Assembly (NCBI GenBank): GCA_947561715.1
Contig: OX387197.1
Coordinates: forward strand, 15,993,001-16,057,000
Length of the DNA: 64,000 bases
Reading direction: 5' to 3'
DNA from: Ascidia mentula
Lineage: Eukaryota > Chordata > Ascidiacea > Phlebobranchia > Ascidiidae
The notes below the pieces were generated by a model. It had not been told where the DNA came from. It made no database searches and saw only the letters and a list, made by a program, of their open reading frames with translations. The position numbers and the translations under genes were made by a program. Positions 19,701-29,439 of this stretch are shown piece after piece; the stretch's first letter is position 1, and every line of letters starts with the position of its first letter.

Positions 19701-22700
19701 TTAAATTAAATACTGGACGACGTCGGCCAAGACACCTTCGAGGTCGGCATTCGACCTGCTCCGTTGTAAAGTAAGTCGAAAGTTCACAGTGTGTTTCAGG
19801 GTCCGGATCAGGTGTTGGGGTACGTTAATTAAAGGGCGGGGGTCGTGTTTAATGCGATTACGAGTCTTCCAAATGGTGTGGGTGAGGGATGTATTTAACA
19901 GAGCTACAAGGGTTGAGGAGTATGGATTGTCTGACAGGGGGGTTTTAGGGAAAGTTAGGTAACTGGGGGTGTCGAAATATGTAAAGGTGTTATTAAGGAG
20001 GGAATTTAGGGTGTTTTTAACAAGGGATAAAAGTGGCTGTATAGTGGGGCAGGTATGGAAGAGGTGACTGAAGGTTTCCAGGGGGTAATTGCAAAAAAGG
20101 CATTGGGGATCTAAATCGAGGGGGAGGTAGGACTTCTGACATTTCAGGGGGAGGATTTTGTGGACTAGTCTGTAGTTGAATGTTTTGAGGTAATTGGGAA
20201 AGATGGGGTGATGAATTTGGGACCAGTCGGTGTGCAAAAAGGGGTGCTGGGAATCATTTATTAATCGGGTGTAAAGGGGTTTGGATTTGGGACAAAGCAG
20301 TTCTTGTTCGGAGGGACTAAAGGAATTGATCAGGGAGAGAATATGTTGATAGTGAGTGGAGGGTGTTGTGGCGTGGGGGAGGTTATTTCTTAGTCTGAGG
20401 CTGTATAAATTTGATAGGGGGAGGCCGAGGTTATATTCAAAGAGGGAGAGTTGGGGGGTTGTTGGGGTGTCCAAGATTCGATGTTTGTAGTAATTTTTTA
20501 CAGAAAAGAGAATGGATAGGTCAGCATAGAGGGGTAGATTTGCCGCGCCGTAACCACCAAGGTCACGGCGGGCTGCCAAGATGTTAATAGGCAAGGTTGG
20601 TAGGTTTGGGCCTCCGACAAAGCTTGCCACAATGCCGTCGACCCGCTCTCGTTGCTGGGGTGGTAAGGGGTAAATTTTAGCAAGGTACGAAATTTCGGGA
20701 AGGAGGATAGTTTTTGAAAGAATGCATTTCGAATCGAAGGTGAGAAAGGGGTTGCTAATAGTTTTGGCGCGGGATTGTAAAGAGGTAATTACTTGGCGCC
20801 AAGCCGCTTTTATTATTGAGGGTGCGCCGATGGGAATATTTAACGGTGTAATTTTATCCGGGTTCCATTTAATTTGATTAAAAAGGGGGTCGTCTGAGAG
20901 AGGGTGGAGGATGGCAATTGCTTCTGTTTTGGCGGGGTTCAGTTTAAGACCGGTGAATTCAGAAAATTTATTAATAAGTGACAGGGCGTTACAGAGGGAC
21001 TGCCGATGCGCCACCACGAGGGTGACGTCATCGGCGTAAGCAATTGCCTTGGGAATATTGCGGCATGGCACAGGGGTCGAAATGATAGAGGGGGTGTTTT
21101 GGAGGGCAACGAGTAACGGGTCTAAAGCAATCAGGAAGAGGTTCAGACTAAGGGGGTCTCCTTGTCTGACACCTCTCCTGATGGGAAAATCCCTTGTGGC
21201 GAAGCCATTGACGAAGACCCGGGAGTGGGCGCTGGAGTGAAGAGCAGAAAGATATTGAGTAAAGAGATGGGGAAAGCGTTTAAGATTTAATTGGGAGAGT
21301 AACCATGGGAAGGAAATAGAGTCGAAGGCTTTTTGGAAATCAAGAGAAACGAAAAACGAATTTGAATTAATTGAAGAAGCGTGAGAGTGTAAATCGCGAA
21401 GAAGTGTGGTTGCGTCTGAGGTAGAGGATCCGGGGGTAGCAAATTGGTTGTGGGATAAAATTAAAGAAATAAAGGGCTTGATACGGAGGTTAAGGATTTT
21501 ATGAAGGATTTTGAGGTCGGTATTAAGTAAAGAAATAGGGCGGTAATTGGTTAAAAGGGTGGGGTCGTTTTTCTTATGAATAATTGTTATATGGCCGAGA
21601 TTAAATTCCAATGGGGTGTAGGCGTTTTGGTAGGAGAAGTTGAGGGCTTGGGTAAGGTCGGACCCGATTAGGTCCCAGCAACGAGTATAAAACTCGATGC
21701 TGAGCCCATCGGGCCCGGGGGTTTTGTTAGGGGAAAAGAGGGAAAGGGCTGTTTTTACTTCGGACATTGTGATGGGGGATGAGAGGGAATCTAGGTACTG
21801 ATCAGGGATTAATTTGGAAGGAAGTTGGGCAAATTGGTCACTGGGGGGCGGCAAGGGAAGTTGTTGGAATGTGTATAAGTCTGCGTAAAATTTTCGTGTG
21901 TGGTCTAATATTTCCTTGGGGGTTGTTAGGGGGAGTCCATGGGGGTCTTGAAATTCGAGGATGGGGGGTTTGCGACGTGAAGGGAAAAGCTGGGAATAGA
22001 GAGTTTTATCGGCTATGTTTTTGAATTGGGGATCGGAGGAGAGGGATTTAATAAGTGAGGAGCGGGCATTGGAAAGGTATGTATTATTTAGGGACTTTTT
22101 GAGGGATTGGAAATGGGCTAAGTTTTGTGGGGTCGGGTAATCATTCACTTTTTGGCGGGAGGATTCGAACTGCTGGTGAAGGAGGAGGGTTTCGGTGCGA
22201 TGGAGTTGGGCTAAACGTTTTGAATGGGATTGGAGGAGGGATTTAAATTTAGTTTTAAGGGTAAGCCAGAAGTCCATGGGATTTGGGTGGAAAGGTCCTA
22301 GGGTTTGCCAGAGGGGATAATGTTGGGAGAGATCTATTTGAAAGTCAGGGTCAAGGAGGGTAGATGTGTTATTCTTCCAGGAGCCTTTGCCCCTGGGAGG
22401 AGAGGAAATGATGTTGAGGGTGAGGGTAACTAGATCGTGGTCGGAGAAGGGACATGGAGTAAATGTATGCTGCTTAGGGATTAATGGAGGGGAAATATAA
22501 ACTCTATCTATTCGGGATTGGGTACCAGGGGCGCGACGGGAAAATTGACAAAGGGAGGGATGAAGAGTGCGGAAGGAGTCTTGGAGGTTAAAGGTGGATA
22601 ATAAATGAATCAAAGGGGGGCTAGGCCGGCGTGACTGTGCAGGGGGATATTTGTCAAGGGTGGGGTTTAAGACGCAATTAAAATCGCCGGCCAAAATTAA

Positions 22701-23150
22701 GGGGTGGGGTGAAGTTAAATAAGGGTAGAGGGAGTCAAAAAAGTTATTTCGAAGGGTAAAATTCTGGGAACCGGAGGGAGCGTAAATATTAACTATATGG
22801 AAGGTATGGGTTAGGGTTGAGATGTCGGCCGCAATAATGCGACCGGCAGAGTCAGAAAATGAATTGAGAATTTGAAGTGTGGAGGAGTTTAGAAGAACTG
22901 CGACACCACCTTGGGCATAGCCTGTCGGAGGTGCCGAGTTTAAGAGGATGGGGCCAGAAGTCCATTCGGACTTCCACAGGGATTCGGTTTGGGGAGTAGA
23001 GTGAGTTTCTTGGAGGCAAAAAAGGTCAAAGTTCAAAGAGGAAAGGTACCGGAACAGGGCTCTTCTCTTAGGTGCCTGGCCTAGGCCGTTAACATTAAGG
23101 GTGCAAATTCGTAAAAAGGACGCCATTTTATTCATAATACACAAATACAC
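19701..23150 (-). CDS. LINE C ORF2: APE endonuclease - reverse transcriptase
   Basis: 1149 residues, uninterrupted. Numbering is six lower than in ORF2 of A: E48, D156/N158 and SDH 236-238 in the endonuclease; D604 and YADD 705-708 in the reverse transcriptase; CCHC knuckle from C1017. The likely start is MNKMASFLR (M6 or M9). It differs from ORF2 of LINE E at only about five residues, consistent with a recent duplication. It lies 19 bp after the ORF1 stop, so the two ORFs are probably read from one transcript. Confidence 0.92.
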   Translation of the reverse strand: MYLCIMNKMASFLRICTLNVNGLGQAPKRRALFRYLSSLNFDLFCLQETHSTPQTESLWKSEWTSGPILLNSAPPTGYAQGGVAVLLNSSTLQILNSFSDSAGRIIAADISTLTHTFHIVNIYAPSGSQNFTLRNNFFDSLYPYLTSPHPLILAGDFNCVLNPTLDKYPPAQSRRPSPPLIHLLSTFNLQDSFRTLHPSLCQFSRRAPGTQSRIDRVYISPPLIPKQHTFTPCPFSDHDLVTLTLNIISSPPRGKGSWKNNTSTLLDPDFQIDLSQHYPLWQTLGPFHPNPMDFWLTLKTKFKSLLQSHSKRLAQLHRTETLLLHQQFESSRQKVNDYPTPQNLAHFQSLKKSLNNTYLSNARSSLIKSLSSDPQFKNIADKTLYSQLFPSRRKPPILEFQDPHGLPLTTPKEILDHTRKFYADLYTFQQLPLPPPSDQFAQLPSKLIPDQYLDSLSSPITMSEVKTALSLFSPNKTPGPDGLSIEFYTRCWDLIGSDLTQALNFSYQNAYTPLEFNLGHITIIHKKNDPTLLTNYRPISLLNTDLKILHKILNLRIKPFISLILSHNQFATPGSSTSDATTLLRDLHSHASSINSNSFFVSLDFQKAFDSISFPWLLSQLNLKRFPHLFTQYLSALHSSAHSRVFVNGFATRDFPIRRGVRQGDPLSLNLFLIALDPLLVALQNTPSIISTPVPCRNIPKAIAYADDVTLVVAHRQSLCNALSLINKFSEFTGLKLNPAKTEAIAILHPLSDDPLFNQIKWNPDKITPLNIPIGAPSIIKAAWRQVITSLQSRAKTISNPFLTFDSKCILSKTILLPEISYLAKIYPLPPQQRERVDGIVASFVGGPNLPTLPINILAARRDLGGYGAANLPLYADLSILFSVKNYYKHRILDTPTTPQLSLFEYNLGLPLSNLYSLRLRNNLPHATTPSTHYQHILSLINSFSPSEQELLCPKSKPLYTRLINDSQHPFLHTDWSQIHHPIFPNYLKTFNYRLVHKILPLKCQKSYLPLDLDPQCLFCNYPLETFSHLFHTCPTIQPLLSLVKNTLNSLLNNTFTYFDTPSYLTFPKTPLSDNPYSSTLVALLNTSLTHTIWKTRNRIKHDPRPLINVPQHLIRTLKHTVNFRLTLQRSRSNADLEGVLADVVQYLI

Positions 23151-23169
23151 AAAAGGGGGGGTGGTTTAT

Positions 23170-24789
23170 TTAATAAAAGGTTGAGTTAAAGTCATTGGGA
23201 ATTTTAGCTTTACAGGTACAAACTACTTGTTCCCCGGGCATTATATTATACGTGACGCCACAAGTGCAGCTTATTAGCAGGCGTTGGCACCTTTTATTGG
23301 TGCAACGAGACGGGCTAAGGTAGGCTTCTTCGGGAGCCCAAGTGCCACAGCGGCATTTAAAATGTGCTGTGCTGCATAAACATGTTATCACCTTGCCTGC
23401 ATATGCTGTGTGGCAGCATGACGTCTTCTTTTGGGGAGACGGAGTTGGACTTTTCTTGCGTTTGCGGGATTGAACTTTTGTGAACCCGTCTTCGTTCCGC
23501 TTATTTGGTTTGGGTGTGGATGACGCCATTGGTTGGTCGCGTACATCCATTGAACTGGTTGAAGTTGGGGCGGTATCAGCCAACACGGGCTGCAGGATAC
23601 TGCGACGTACCGCCTCTGGTGTCTTGATGTTGTTGACAACATTGGACGTTGGGGCGCTAGAGGGTGATTGCGCCTCTGAAGTCTTGTTGTTGTTGTTGCT
23701 GGGAGTTGTAGCGGTGTTAGCCAACTCGGGCTGCTGCATACTGCGTTGTACCGCCTCTGGTGTCTTCTTTTCTTCGCCAACATTGGGCGTTGGGGCGCTA
23801 GAGGTTGTAAGCGCCTCTGTAGACTTCGCGCCGCTTCCCGTGACGTCAGCTGTCACGGTTGGCGGCGCATCTTCAGTGGCAACAGCTGCCACATCTTTCT
23901 TATTCACAGGTGTGACTTCACGTGTCACACCTGGAGTTGTAACGGCTTTATCGGCCGTTTCTGGAGCCTTCGCATTTTGCGTCGGGGCGGCCTTATCAGC
24001 TGCCTCTGAGGTCTTCGCATTTTGCGTCGGGACGGTCTTATCAGCCGCCTCTGGCGCCTTCTCGTCGAGCGTTGCGACGAGCGCACCTGCGCTCGCCAAC
24101 GCCGACTCGCTCTTATCTTTAACTTGCTGTTCTTCAGCACCTGCGTCTTTCGTTGCGGCTGCAGCCGCTTTTCGCTCTTCTGCATGTTTTGCGAAACTTG
24201 GGCACTCGCGTTTAACATGACCCATTTCGTGACAAAAGTCACACTTCTTGGGCTGTCCTTCGTACGTAACCTCGATCATTTTCTTGCCCAGACGCAGGCG
24301 CTCGGGAATATGGTTTTTGGCCAAAATTGAGCTCTTCATTATAATGACGCGCTTGCCACAATAGACGCTTTCGTCGTCATAGACTTTCCACCCCTTTTTG
24401 ACTGGGGCGAACTTCGACATGTATTCTAACAATGCCGACATTTTAATACGTGGGTGCACCTTCGACAAAAACACCCGTATTTCGTCGTCGCAGTGGGCGT
24501 TGGCGTAGACTGCCTTGTCACTAGCTCTAATTGCGGCAGCGAGCTCTTTGGCTTTGTCAGCGGAAGAGCAGTTAAAGAGCACCTTTCCATTCGGGTAAGG
24601 GATAACGCCCTCCAAAGCCCGAATGCTCACTTTAAGCTGTTTTAAAAGTTTGTACAGCTCTGGCTTCTTAAGCCCAGGGTTAAAGCGGGCTTCAACGTCG
24701 AGATTGGGGTCGGTTGCAAAGGGGTCAACCGCTTGCACATTTCCGGCCGAGACAACAGGCCGGGAAGCTAACGCTTGCGCGTAGTTCAT
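23170..24789 (-). CDS. LINE C ORF1: RNA-binding protein with CCHC and CXC-rich domains
   Basis: 539 residues from MNYAQALASR; the frame is open further upstream to 24981 but that part overlaps the conserved 5' UTR element. Domain order as in LINE A ORF1: RRM-like region, CCHC knuckle (CDFCHEMGHVKREC), Ala/Thr/Pro linker with three 15-residue repeats, basic SRKRKKS, C-terminal Cys-rich block beginning CCH. An Asn run (NNNN) in the linker is longer than in A. By eye it is identical to ORF1 of LINE E. Confidence 0.88.
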   Translation of the reverse strand: MNYAQALASRPVVSAGNVQAVDPFATDPNLDVEARFNPGLKKPELYKLLKQLKVSIRALEGVIPYPNGKVLFNCSSADKAKELAAAIRASDKAVYANAHCDDEIRVFLSKVHPRIKMSALLEYMSKFAPVKKGWKVYDDESVYCGKRVIIMKSSILAKNHIPERLRLGKKMIEVTYEGQPKKCDFCHEMGHVKRECPSFAKHAEERKAAAAATKDAGAEEQQVKDKSESALASAGALVATLDEKAPEAADKTVPTQNAKTSEAADKAAPTQNAKAPETADKAVTTPGVTREVTPVNKKDVAAVATEDAPPTVTADVTGSGAKSTEALTTSSAPTPNVGEEKKTPEAVQRSMQQPELANTATTPSNNNNKTSEAQSPSSAPTSNVVNNIKTPEAVRRSILQPVLADTAPTSTSSMDVRDQPMASSTPKPNKRNEDGFTKVQSRKRKKSPTPSPQKKTSCCHTAYAGKVITCLCSTAHFKCRCGTWAPEEAYLSPSRCTNKRCQRLLISCTCGVTYNIMPGEQVVCTCKAKIPNDFNSTFY

Positions 24790-25025
24790 AATTCTTTCTT
24801 GGTTTTGTGCGTCTCCACAAATTACGCACGGGCTGGCCACTGGCAGCTCACCTCTCCTATCAAACAAATAGCAGCCCTTACAAGGGCTGGGCTGGCTTTG
24901 CACAGTGGCCTCAGTTAGTCTAGGACAACAGATCATAAAACAGAAATCTAAGGACGAAAACTTGATACTGCTTGAAATCACTGCTGATAGATAGACTCGA
25001 ATAAATTGCTATATCGCCGAATAGA

Positions 25026-25580
25026 GGTTAGTAATTTTATGAGGTTATAGCTGGGTTGTCGATTGGGTAGTGATGGGTATCTGTCTAAGGTAGGGTTGGT
25101 TACGCAATTAAAATCACCAGTAAAAACAATTGGGTGGGTAGAAGAAATATAGGGGTAGAGAGAGTCGAAGAATTTGTTATTGAATATGTAATTTTTTGTG
25201 CCGGAGGGTGCGTATATATTAACTAAGTGAAAGGTATGGGTCAGGGTTGATATATCGGCCGCAATAATGCGACCGTCAGAGTCAGAAGTTGAGTTAAGAA
25301 TTCGGAGGCTGGAGGAGTTTAGAAGAACTGCGACACCCCCGTAGGCAGAGCCTTTTAGAGGTGCCGAGTTTAAGAGGATGGGGCCGTGGGTCCATTCGGA
25401 CTTCCACAGGGATTCGGTATGGGGGGTAGAGTGAGTTTCTTGGAGACAAAAAAGGTCAAATTTCAAAGAGGAAAGGTACCGAATTAGGGCTCTTCTCTTG
25501 GAGGCTTGACCGATGCCGTTGACGTTCAGTGTACATATGGACAGATAACTTGTCGGCGCCATCATATACATAAAAAACAA
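25026..25580 (-). pseudogene. LINE D ORF2 fragment (endonuclease N-terminal part)
   Basis: From the first ATG the frame runs through SICTLNVNG, QETHS, YAPSG and TGDFNCV to LIKLLT, then crosses into LINE C sequence and adds about 15 unrelated residues before a stop (frame end 24978). The endonuclease SDH motif, the whole reverse transcriptase and the CCHC knuckle are lost. The retained part is nearly identical to LINE B ORF2 from about residue 50 to 190. The first ~45 residues (MAPTSYLSIC, NGIGQASKRR) differ from all other copies and represent the true family-2 start. Confidence 0.85.
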
Positions 25581-25656
25581 AACATTGTGTTAAAGCAAAT
25601 ACAAAAAGTAAACGACCAAAAAAAAAAATTTTGTTGCGTATCAATATGTGCGGTTT

Positions 25657-27363
25657 TTACAGTGTCGATGCATTAAAATCAGTGGGCAGCACGGTTCCGC
25701 ATGAGCACCGTGCCACCTCTCCATGTTTAAGGTCGCGGAGAGATCCGCAGCTGCACGCAATTAATAGCCTGCGGCATGTTTTGTTGGTACAACGCGATGG
25801 GTTATAATAGTTTTTATCTGGAGCCCAGTTTCCGCAAGTACATTTGACATGGATGTCACCACAGAGGCATGTCATATTATTATACTTATTGTTTAGGGCG
25901 GAGCGGCAACATTTTGTACGCATTGTTTTCGGTGACGTACCGCTTTTATGGCGTTTTATCACCTGGGTAAAGCCTTCCTCATCGGTTGTCGACGATTCCT
26001 TTCGATGCTTCGGCGTTGACGTCGCTGACGGGTTGGCGAACAGCTGGGCCAACGCGGAGTGTTGGGTGTGTTCGGGTGACGAAGGTTTGGTTGTGTTATC
26101 CACCGCGCCCTCGTGCGGCTTCTCGTTTGTGTTGGTGTTGTCGCCTGGTGAGACGGTTTGTTGCACGCACGTTGATGTGACGTCAGACGTCAACATGGGT
26201 ATCTCGTCAGCTGTTACTGCGCCCGCGTCAGCTGTTGTTGCTCCCGCGTCGGCTGTTGTTGTTCCCACGTCATCGTCAGCTGTTGTTGCGCCCGCGTCAG
26301 CTGTTGTTGCGCCCGCGTCAGCTGATGTTGTTGCTCCCGCGTCAGCTGTTGTGGTTGCGTGGGAGTTATCGCACGCCTCTAGCACCGTGCGGGGATCGTT
26401 GCATTGCATCTCCTCGCTCGTTGCGGCAATCGACCCAGCGTCGGTTGCTTCTGGAGTCTTGCGGTGTTCGCCGCGCTGGTTCTTATCAGTAGTTGTAACA
26501 ACCGACCCAGCGTCGGTTGCTTCTGCAGTCTTGCGGTGTTCGCCGCACTGCTCTTTATCACTCGTTGTAGCACCTGACACAACGTCGGGCGCTTCTGACG
26601 TCTTGCGGAGTTCACCGCACTGCTCTTTATTGGCTGTTGTAGCCATCGACCCAGCGTCGGTGGCTTCTGACGTCTTCTCTATCTCTACGCTTTGCGCCTT
26701 ATCGGCCTTGCTTCTCGCTGCTTCGCGTTTCGCAGCTGCAGCTGCTTGCTTTTCGGAAATTTCTTTGCGAAAGCTTGGGCAGTCAACCTTGACATGTCCC
26801 ATTTCGTGACAAAAATCACAACGTTTTGGCTGCCCTGGATAGTCAACCTCAATTTGATTGTTCGATAGGCGCAAGCGCTCTGGTATCGGATTCAATTTCA
26901 GTACCGACGCCTTCATATACATAACACGTCGGCCTCCATAAACGTTATAATCATCGAACATCTTCCACCCTCTATAGACAGGGGCGTACTTTTTAAAGTA
27001 ATCCATTAGGGCTGGCATTTTTATGGTTGGTGGAACTTTGTTTAGAAAAACCCTTATTTCATCGTCGCAGCGAGCTGTAGCGAACACTGCTTTTTGGCTG
27101 TTTCGTAATGCGGCAGCCAAGTTGCGCGCCTTTTCCATTGTTGGTGTAAAGAATTTAACCCGTCCATTGGGGTAATTAAACAGCCCAGTTAGAGATAGTC
27201 GTACACTGACTTTCTCCTTCTTCAGAAGCGCATAAATTTCGGCGCGTTTGAGCCCGGGGTTAAAGCGAGCGTCAACTTCTAGGTTTTCGTCCGTCTTGAA
27301 CGGATCTTCTGGCACAGATTGGGCCGGCACACTTGGCCCAGCTACAACACTGGCATAGCTCAT
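25657..27363 (-). CDS. LINE D ORF1 (second family): CCHC and CXC-rich RNA-binding protein
   Basis: 568 residues from MSYASVVAGP, which aligns with the MNYAQAL start of the other copies. The N-terminal half is clearly related to ORF1 of A (DARFNPGLK, CDDEIRVFL, IPERLRL, GQPK, then CDFCHEMGHVKVDC), but overall much diverged. The linker has its own repeats: four units of ~25 residues with (K)TSEATDAGS-like cores, and a run of ADAGATT-like units. The C-terminal Cys pattern matches that of A position by position except that CCH is CCR. This is the only intact ORF1 of the second family in the window. It lies 76 bp before the ORF2 fragment. Confidence 0.85.
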   Translation of the reverse strand: MSYASVVAGPSVPAQSVPEDPFKTDENLEVDARFNPGLKRAEIYALLKKEKVSVRLSLTGLFNYPNGRVKFFTPTMEKARNLAAALRNSQKAVFATARCDDEIRVFLNKVPPTIKMPALMDYFKKYAPVYRGWKMFDDYNVYGGRRVMYMKASVLKLNPIPERLRLSNNQIEVDYPGQPKRCDFCHEMGHVKVDCPSFRKEISEKQAAAAAKREAARSKADKAQSVEIEKTSEATDAGSMATTANKEQCGELRKTSEAPDVVSGATTSDKEQCGEHRKTAEATDAGSVVTTTDKNQRGEHRKTPEATDAGSIAATSEEMQCNDPRTVLEACDNSHATTTADAGATTSADAGATTADAGATTADDDVGTTTADAGATTADAGAVTADEIPMLTSDVTSTCVQQTVSPGDNTNTNEKPHEGAVDNTTKPSSPEHTQHSALAQLFANPSATSTPKHRKESSTTDEEGFTQVIKRHKSGTSPKTMRTKCCRSALNNKYNNMTCLCGDIHVKCTCGNWAPDKNYYNPSRCTNKTCRRLLIACSCGSLRDLKHGEVARCSCGTVLPTDFNASTL

Positions 27364-27375
27364 TCTGGCACAAAA

Positions 27376-27457
27376 TTGTGTGTTCAAAAAACAGACACAC
27401 ACTGGTCGCTGGCAGATCACCTCTCCTACCTAAGGCAGCAGCCCTGAAAAGGGCCGG
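27376..27457 (-). promoter_or_regulatory. structured element in LINE D 5' UTR
   Basis: Counterpart of the element before ORF1 of LINE A: hairpin GCCCT/AGGGC, the word GGAGAGGTGATCTGCCAG, then a second hairpin TGTGT/ACACA. Stem sequences differ from A while pairing is kept. In this copy the conserved word falls in a different reading frame relative to ORF1, which argues that it is untranslated. Confidence 0.5.
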
Positions 27458-27625
27458 GCTAACTAACACAGCGACCGCAAGCCTCCTCAAGAATATCATA
27501 AACAAACAGGCAAATTGAGACTGAAAGCGGTTCCAAATAAATGTAAAGACTTCCAAAACTCTCCTCACGCAATTTGATTATTATGAAAAATGGCTAGGCT
27601 TGTAAATCGATAGAGTAACTCAGGT

Positions 27626-27788
27626 GTGATGCTTACTTTTCAAATAGAATGCCGGTCCGTGGCAGGGGGACAGGTTGGGCTTGTGGGTAATTTTACCGGT
27701 TGCCCCATCGCAGGCACTCGGACTGGCGACTTTGAACACTGAGTGCCGCGGTTACAACCCCCATTTGCGTGGACAAGGAACTGTCCTG
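27626..27788. repeat. sat1 unit, left part, interrupted by Harbinger
   Basis: Diverged sat1 variant, matching 18626-18787 with one base fewer near its start. It ends in CTG (27786-27788), the first copy of the 3-bp target-site duplication of the Harbinger element. The unit resumes at 30709. Confidence 0.93.
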
Positions 27789-27965
27789 GGGCGGCATTAC
27801 GAACACATCTCGCTAAGTTTAGCGAGCTCGGTATTGACGCACGACCTCGTTAAGTCGAGATTTGGTATTACGAACCCCCGTCTCGCTAACCGGACCTCGC
27901 TAAAATCCTCGCTAAGTAGCGAGGAGCTGAGACCACTCGCTAACGCCAAAATATTCCGGACAAAG
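27789..27965. repeat. left terminal inverted repeat and subterminal repeats of Harbinger
   Basis: After the terminal GGGCGGCATTA come five direct copies of CTCGCTAA (27809, 27882, 27896, 27908, 27936), some with inverted partners (TAGCGAG), and the word TTTGGTATTACGAA. The right end shares the terminus, that word and further CTCGCTAA/TTAGCGAG copies. Clustered short repeats inside the termini are typical binding sites of the transposase or its Myb partner; binding is inferred. Confidence 0.75.
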
Positions 27966-27991
27966 CCGCACAGCTGCGTCGGCAATTAATA

Positions 27992-29138
27992 ATGGCTGTC
28001 TATTTTGCCGCTAAACGCTCATATAAACGAAAAAAGGTAAGACAAAATCCCCTGGAAATGTCGGATTTAGAATTAATTTCAGAATATCGAATGCCCAAAG
28101 CTGTGATAATGGAATTGTGCAACCACTTGCACCAAGATTTAAATCCAAAGAGTGCCAGTAAAAGATGTCTTACAGTGGAAGAACAAGTTTTGATATCATT
28201 AAAACTTTTGGCATCGGGAAGCTTTCAAAATTCAGCCAAGGACAATATTAATGTTTCACAACCAACTGTCAGTGTAGTGCTAAGTCGATTTATGGATAGT
28301 TTGATTTCAAAACGACATCAATTCATCCACATGCCAAACAGGATGTCTTCAACAATGATAAAGCAACACTTTTACTCAATTGCACGGTTTCCTGGTGTCA
28401 TAGGGGCCATTGATGGAACACATATTCCCATAATTGCACCAAGTGAGGAAGAACATCTCTTTGTTAACAGAAAGGGTTACCATTCCATCAATGTGCAGGC
28501 AAGTTGCATACTTTTCCCTTGAGATAAATTGGTTTTGACTTCAAATTCGGTTTGCAGGCTATATGTGACGCCAATATGGTATTTCTGGATGTGGTATGCA
28601 AGTGGCCTGGCTCATGTCATGATTCATTCATTCTTCGACAATCAAATGTGTACCAGGAGTTTGAGAGTGGAAAATATCACGATGACATTTTGCTGGGTGA
28701 CAGTGGTTATCCATTAAAACCTTGGTTGATGACACCTCTTAGCCATCCAAGTACCCCTTCACAACAGAAGTATAATAAGGCTCACAAACAAACACGGTCA
28801 ACTATAGAGAAGTTAGTTACACTTGTCTTGCATCTCATAACATTAACATGAATGATAATAAAGCTTTGTTGTTTAGGGCATTTGGTGTTTTAAAACAGAG
28901 ATGGAGAGTTATTGATCACACAGGAGGAAGGTTATGTTATTCACCTTTACAAGTTTGTAAAATTACAATGTGTTGTTTCATTCTGCACAATATTTGTCGC
29001 CTTCACAATGTGCCACTGCCTCAACCACTGCCAGCAAACGCTGACATAGATTCACTACTAGACACCACCACAACAAATGAAATTCATGACTTACAAGGTA
29101 GTACTGTGAGAGATTCCATTGTTTCTACATTCCAATAA
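27992..29138 (+). CDS. Harbinger transposase (HARBI1-like DDE nuclease), three exons
   Basis: Exons 27992-28498, 28558-28811 and 28877-29138 give 340 residues, close to the usual length. Intron 1 (59 bp) is GC-AG: CAG|GCAAGT to TTTGCAG. Intron 2 (65 bp) is GAA|GTTAGT to GTTTAG. Both restore the family reading: SINVQ-AICDANMVFLDVV across intron 1 and STIEK-AFGVLKQRW across intron 2. Catalytic acids fit the DDE set: D in GAIDGTH, D in GSCHDS, E in STIEKAFG; the C-terminal CFILHNIC is a family hallmark. The N-terminal part has a likely helix-turn-helix (TVEEQVLISLKLL to SQPTVSVVLSRF). It should cut and paste the element by acting on the termini. The start ATG lies 203 bp inside the left end; no upstream ATG in frame is needed. 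Confidence 0.88.
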
Positions 29139-29439
29139 AGTCATGTTTGTGACATGTTTTTGCGTTTGTTTATTGAAAAAAGTGGCTGCACAGCAACACA
29201 GAAATGAACTTGAAAAAGTAGGTAACAGAATACTGAACGAATATGAAAGTCATAAGGTAGGTGAAAAGAACAGTGAAGAATTTGAAACTAATGAAGTAGG
29301 GTAATGAAAAACAGTGAACAAGAATGAATAAAACCCTGACAGACTTGCACAGATTTGGACCTTTAAAACCAGCAGTGAATAAAAGAAAATTGAAAAACAC
29401 ATGCAGAAAGAAGCATATTGTTGAAAATGCAAATTAGTT

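Larger units (their letters stand above)
19334..25028 (-). mobile_element. LINE C: full-length L1/Tx1-group element, 5' end fused to LINE D
   Basis: Same family as LINE A: same 3' junction with sat1, same 3' UTR repeats, intact ORF2 and ORF1. It is collinear with LINE E at a constant offset of 11,922 bp. At its 5' end, after GAATAGAGGT (25019-25028), it runs directly into the middle of a different LINE's ORF2 (D) instead of satellite. E continues CAGAACACGT at that point. Three bases (GGT) are shared at the join. Confidence 0.88.
25026..27625 (-). mobile_element. LINE D: 3'-truncated element of a second family (ORF2 start, ORF1, 5' UTR)
   Basis: It carries a complete 5' UTR and ORF1 but only the first ~190 codons of ORF2. 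The rest of ORF2 and the 3' UTR are absent, replaced by the 5' end of LINE C. LINE copies formed by target-primed reverse transcription normally lose their 5' ends, so a missing 3' end points to recombination, deletion or template switching. At its 5' end sat1 resumes at GTGATGCTTAC (27626), as for LINE B. Confidence 0.85.

Noticed and set aside
24978-25025. Last ~15 residues of the LINE D ORF2 frame as a genuine C-terminus
   Set aside because: They are read from the LINE C 5' UTR across the fusion point.
27675-27989. 104-residue frame across sat1 and the Harbinger left end
   Set aside because: It spans an insertion boundary and the inverted repeat, with no recognisable product.
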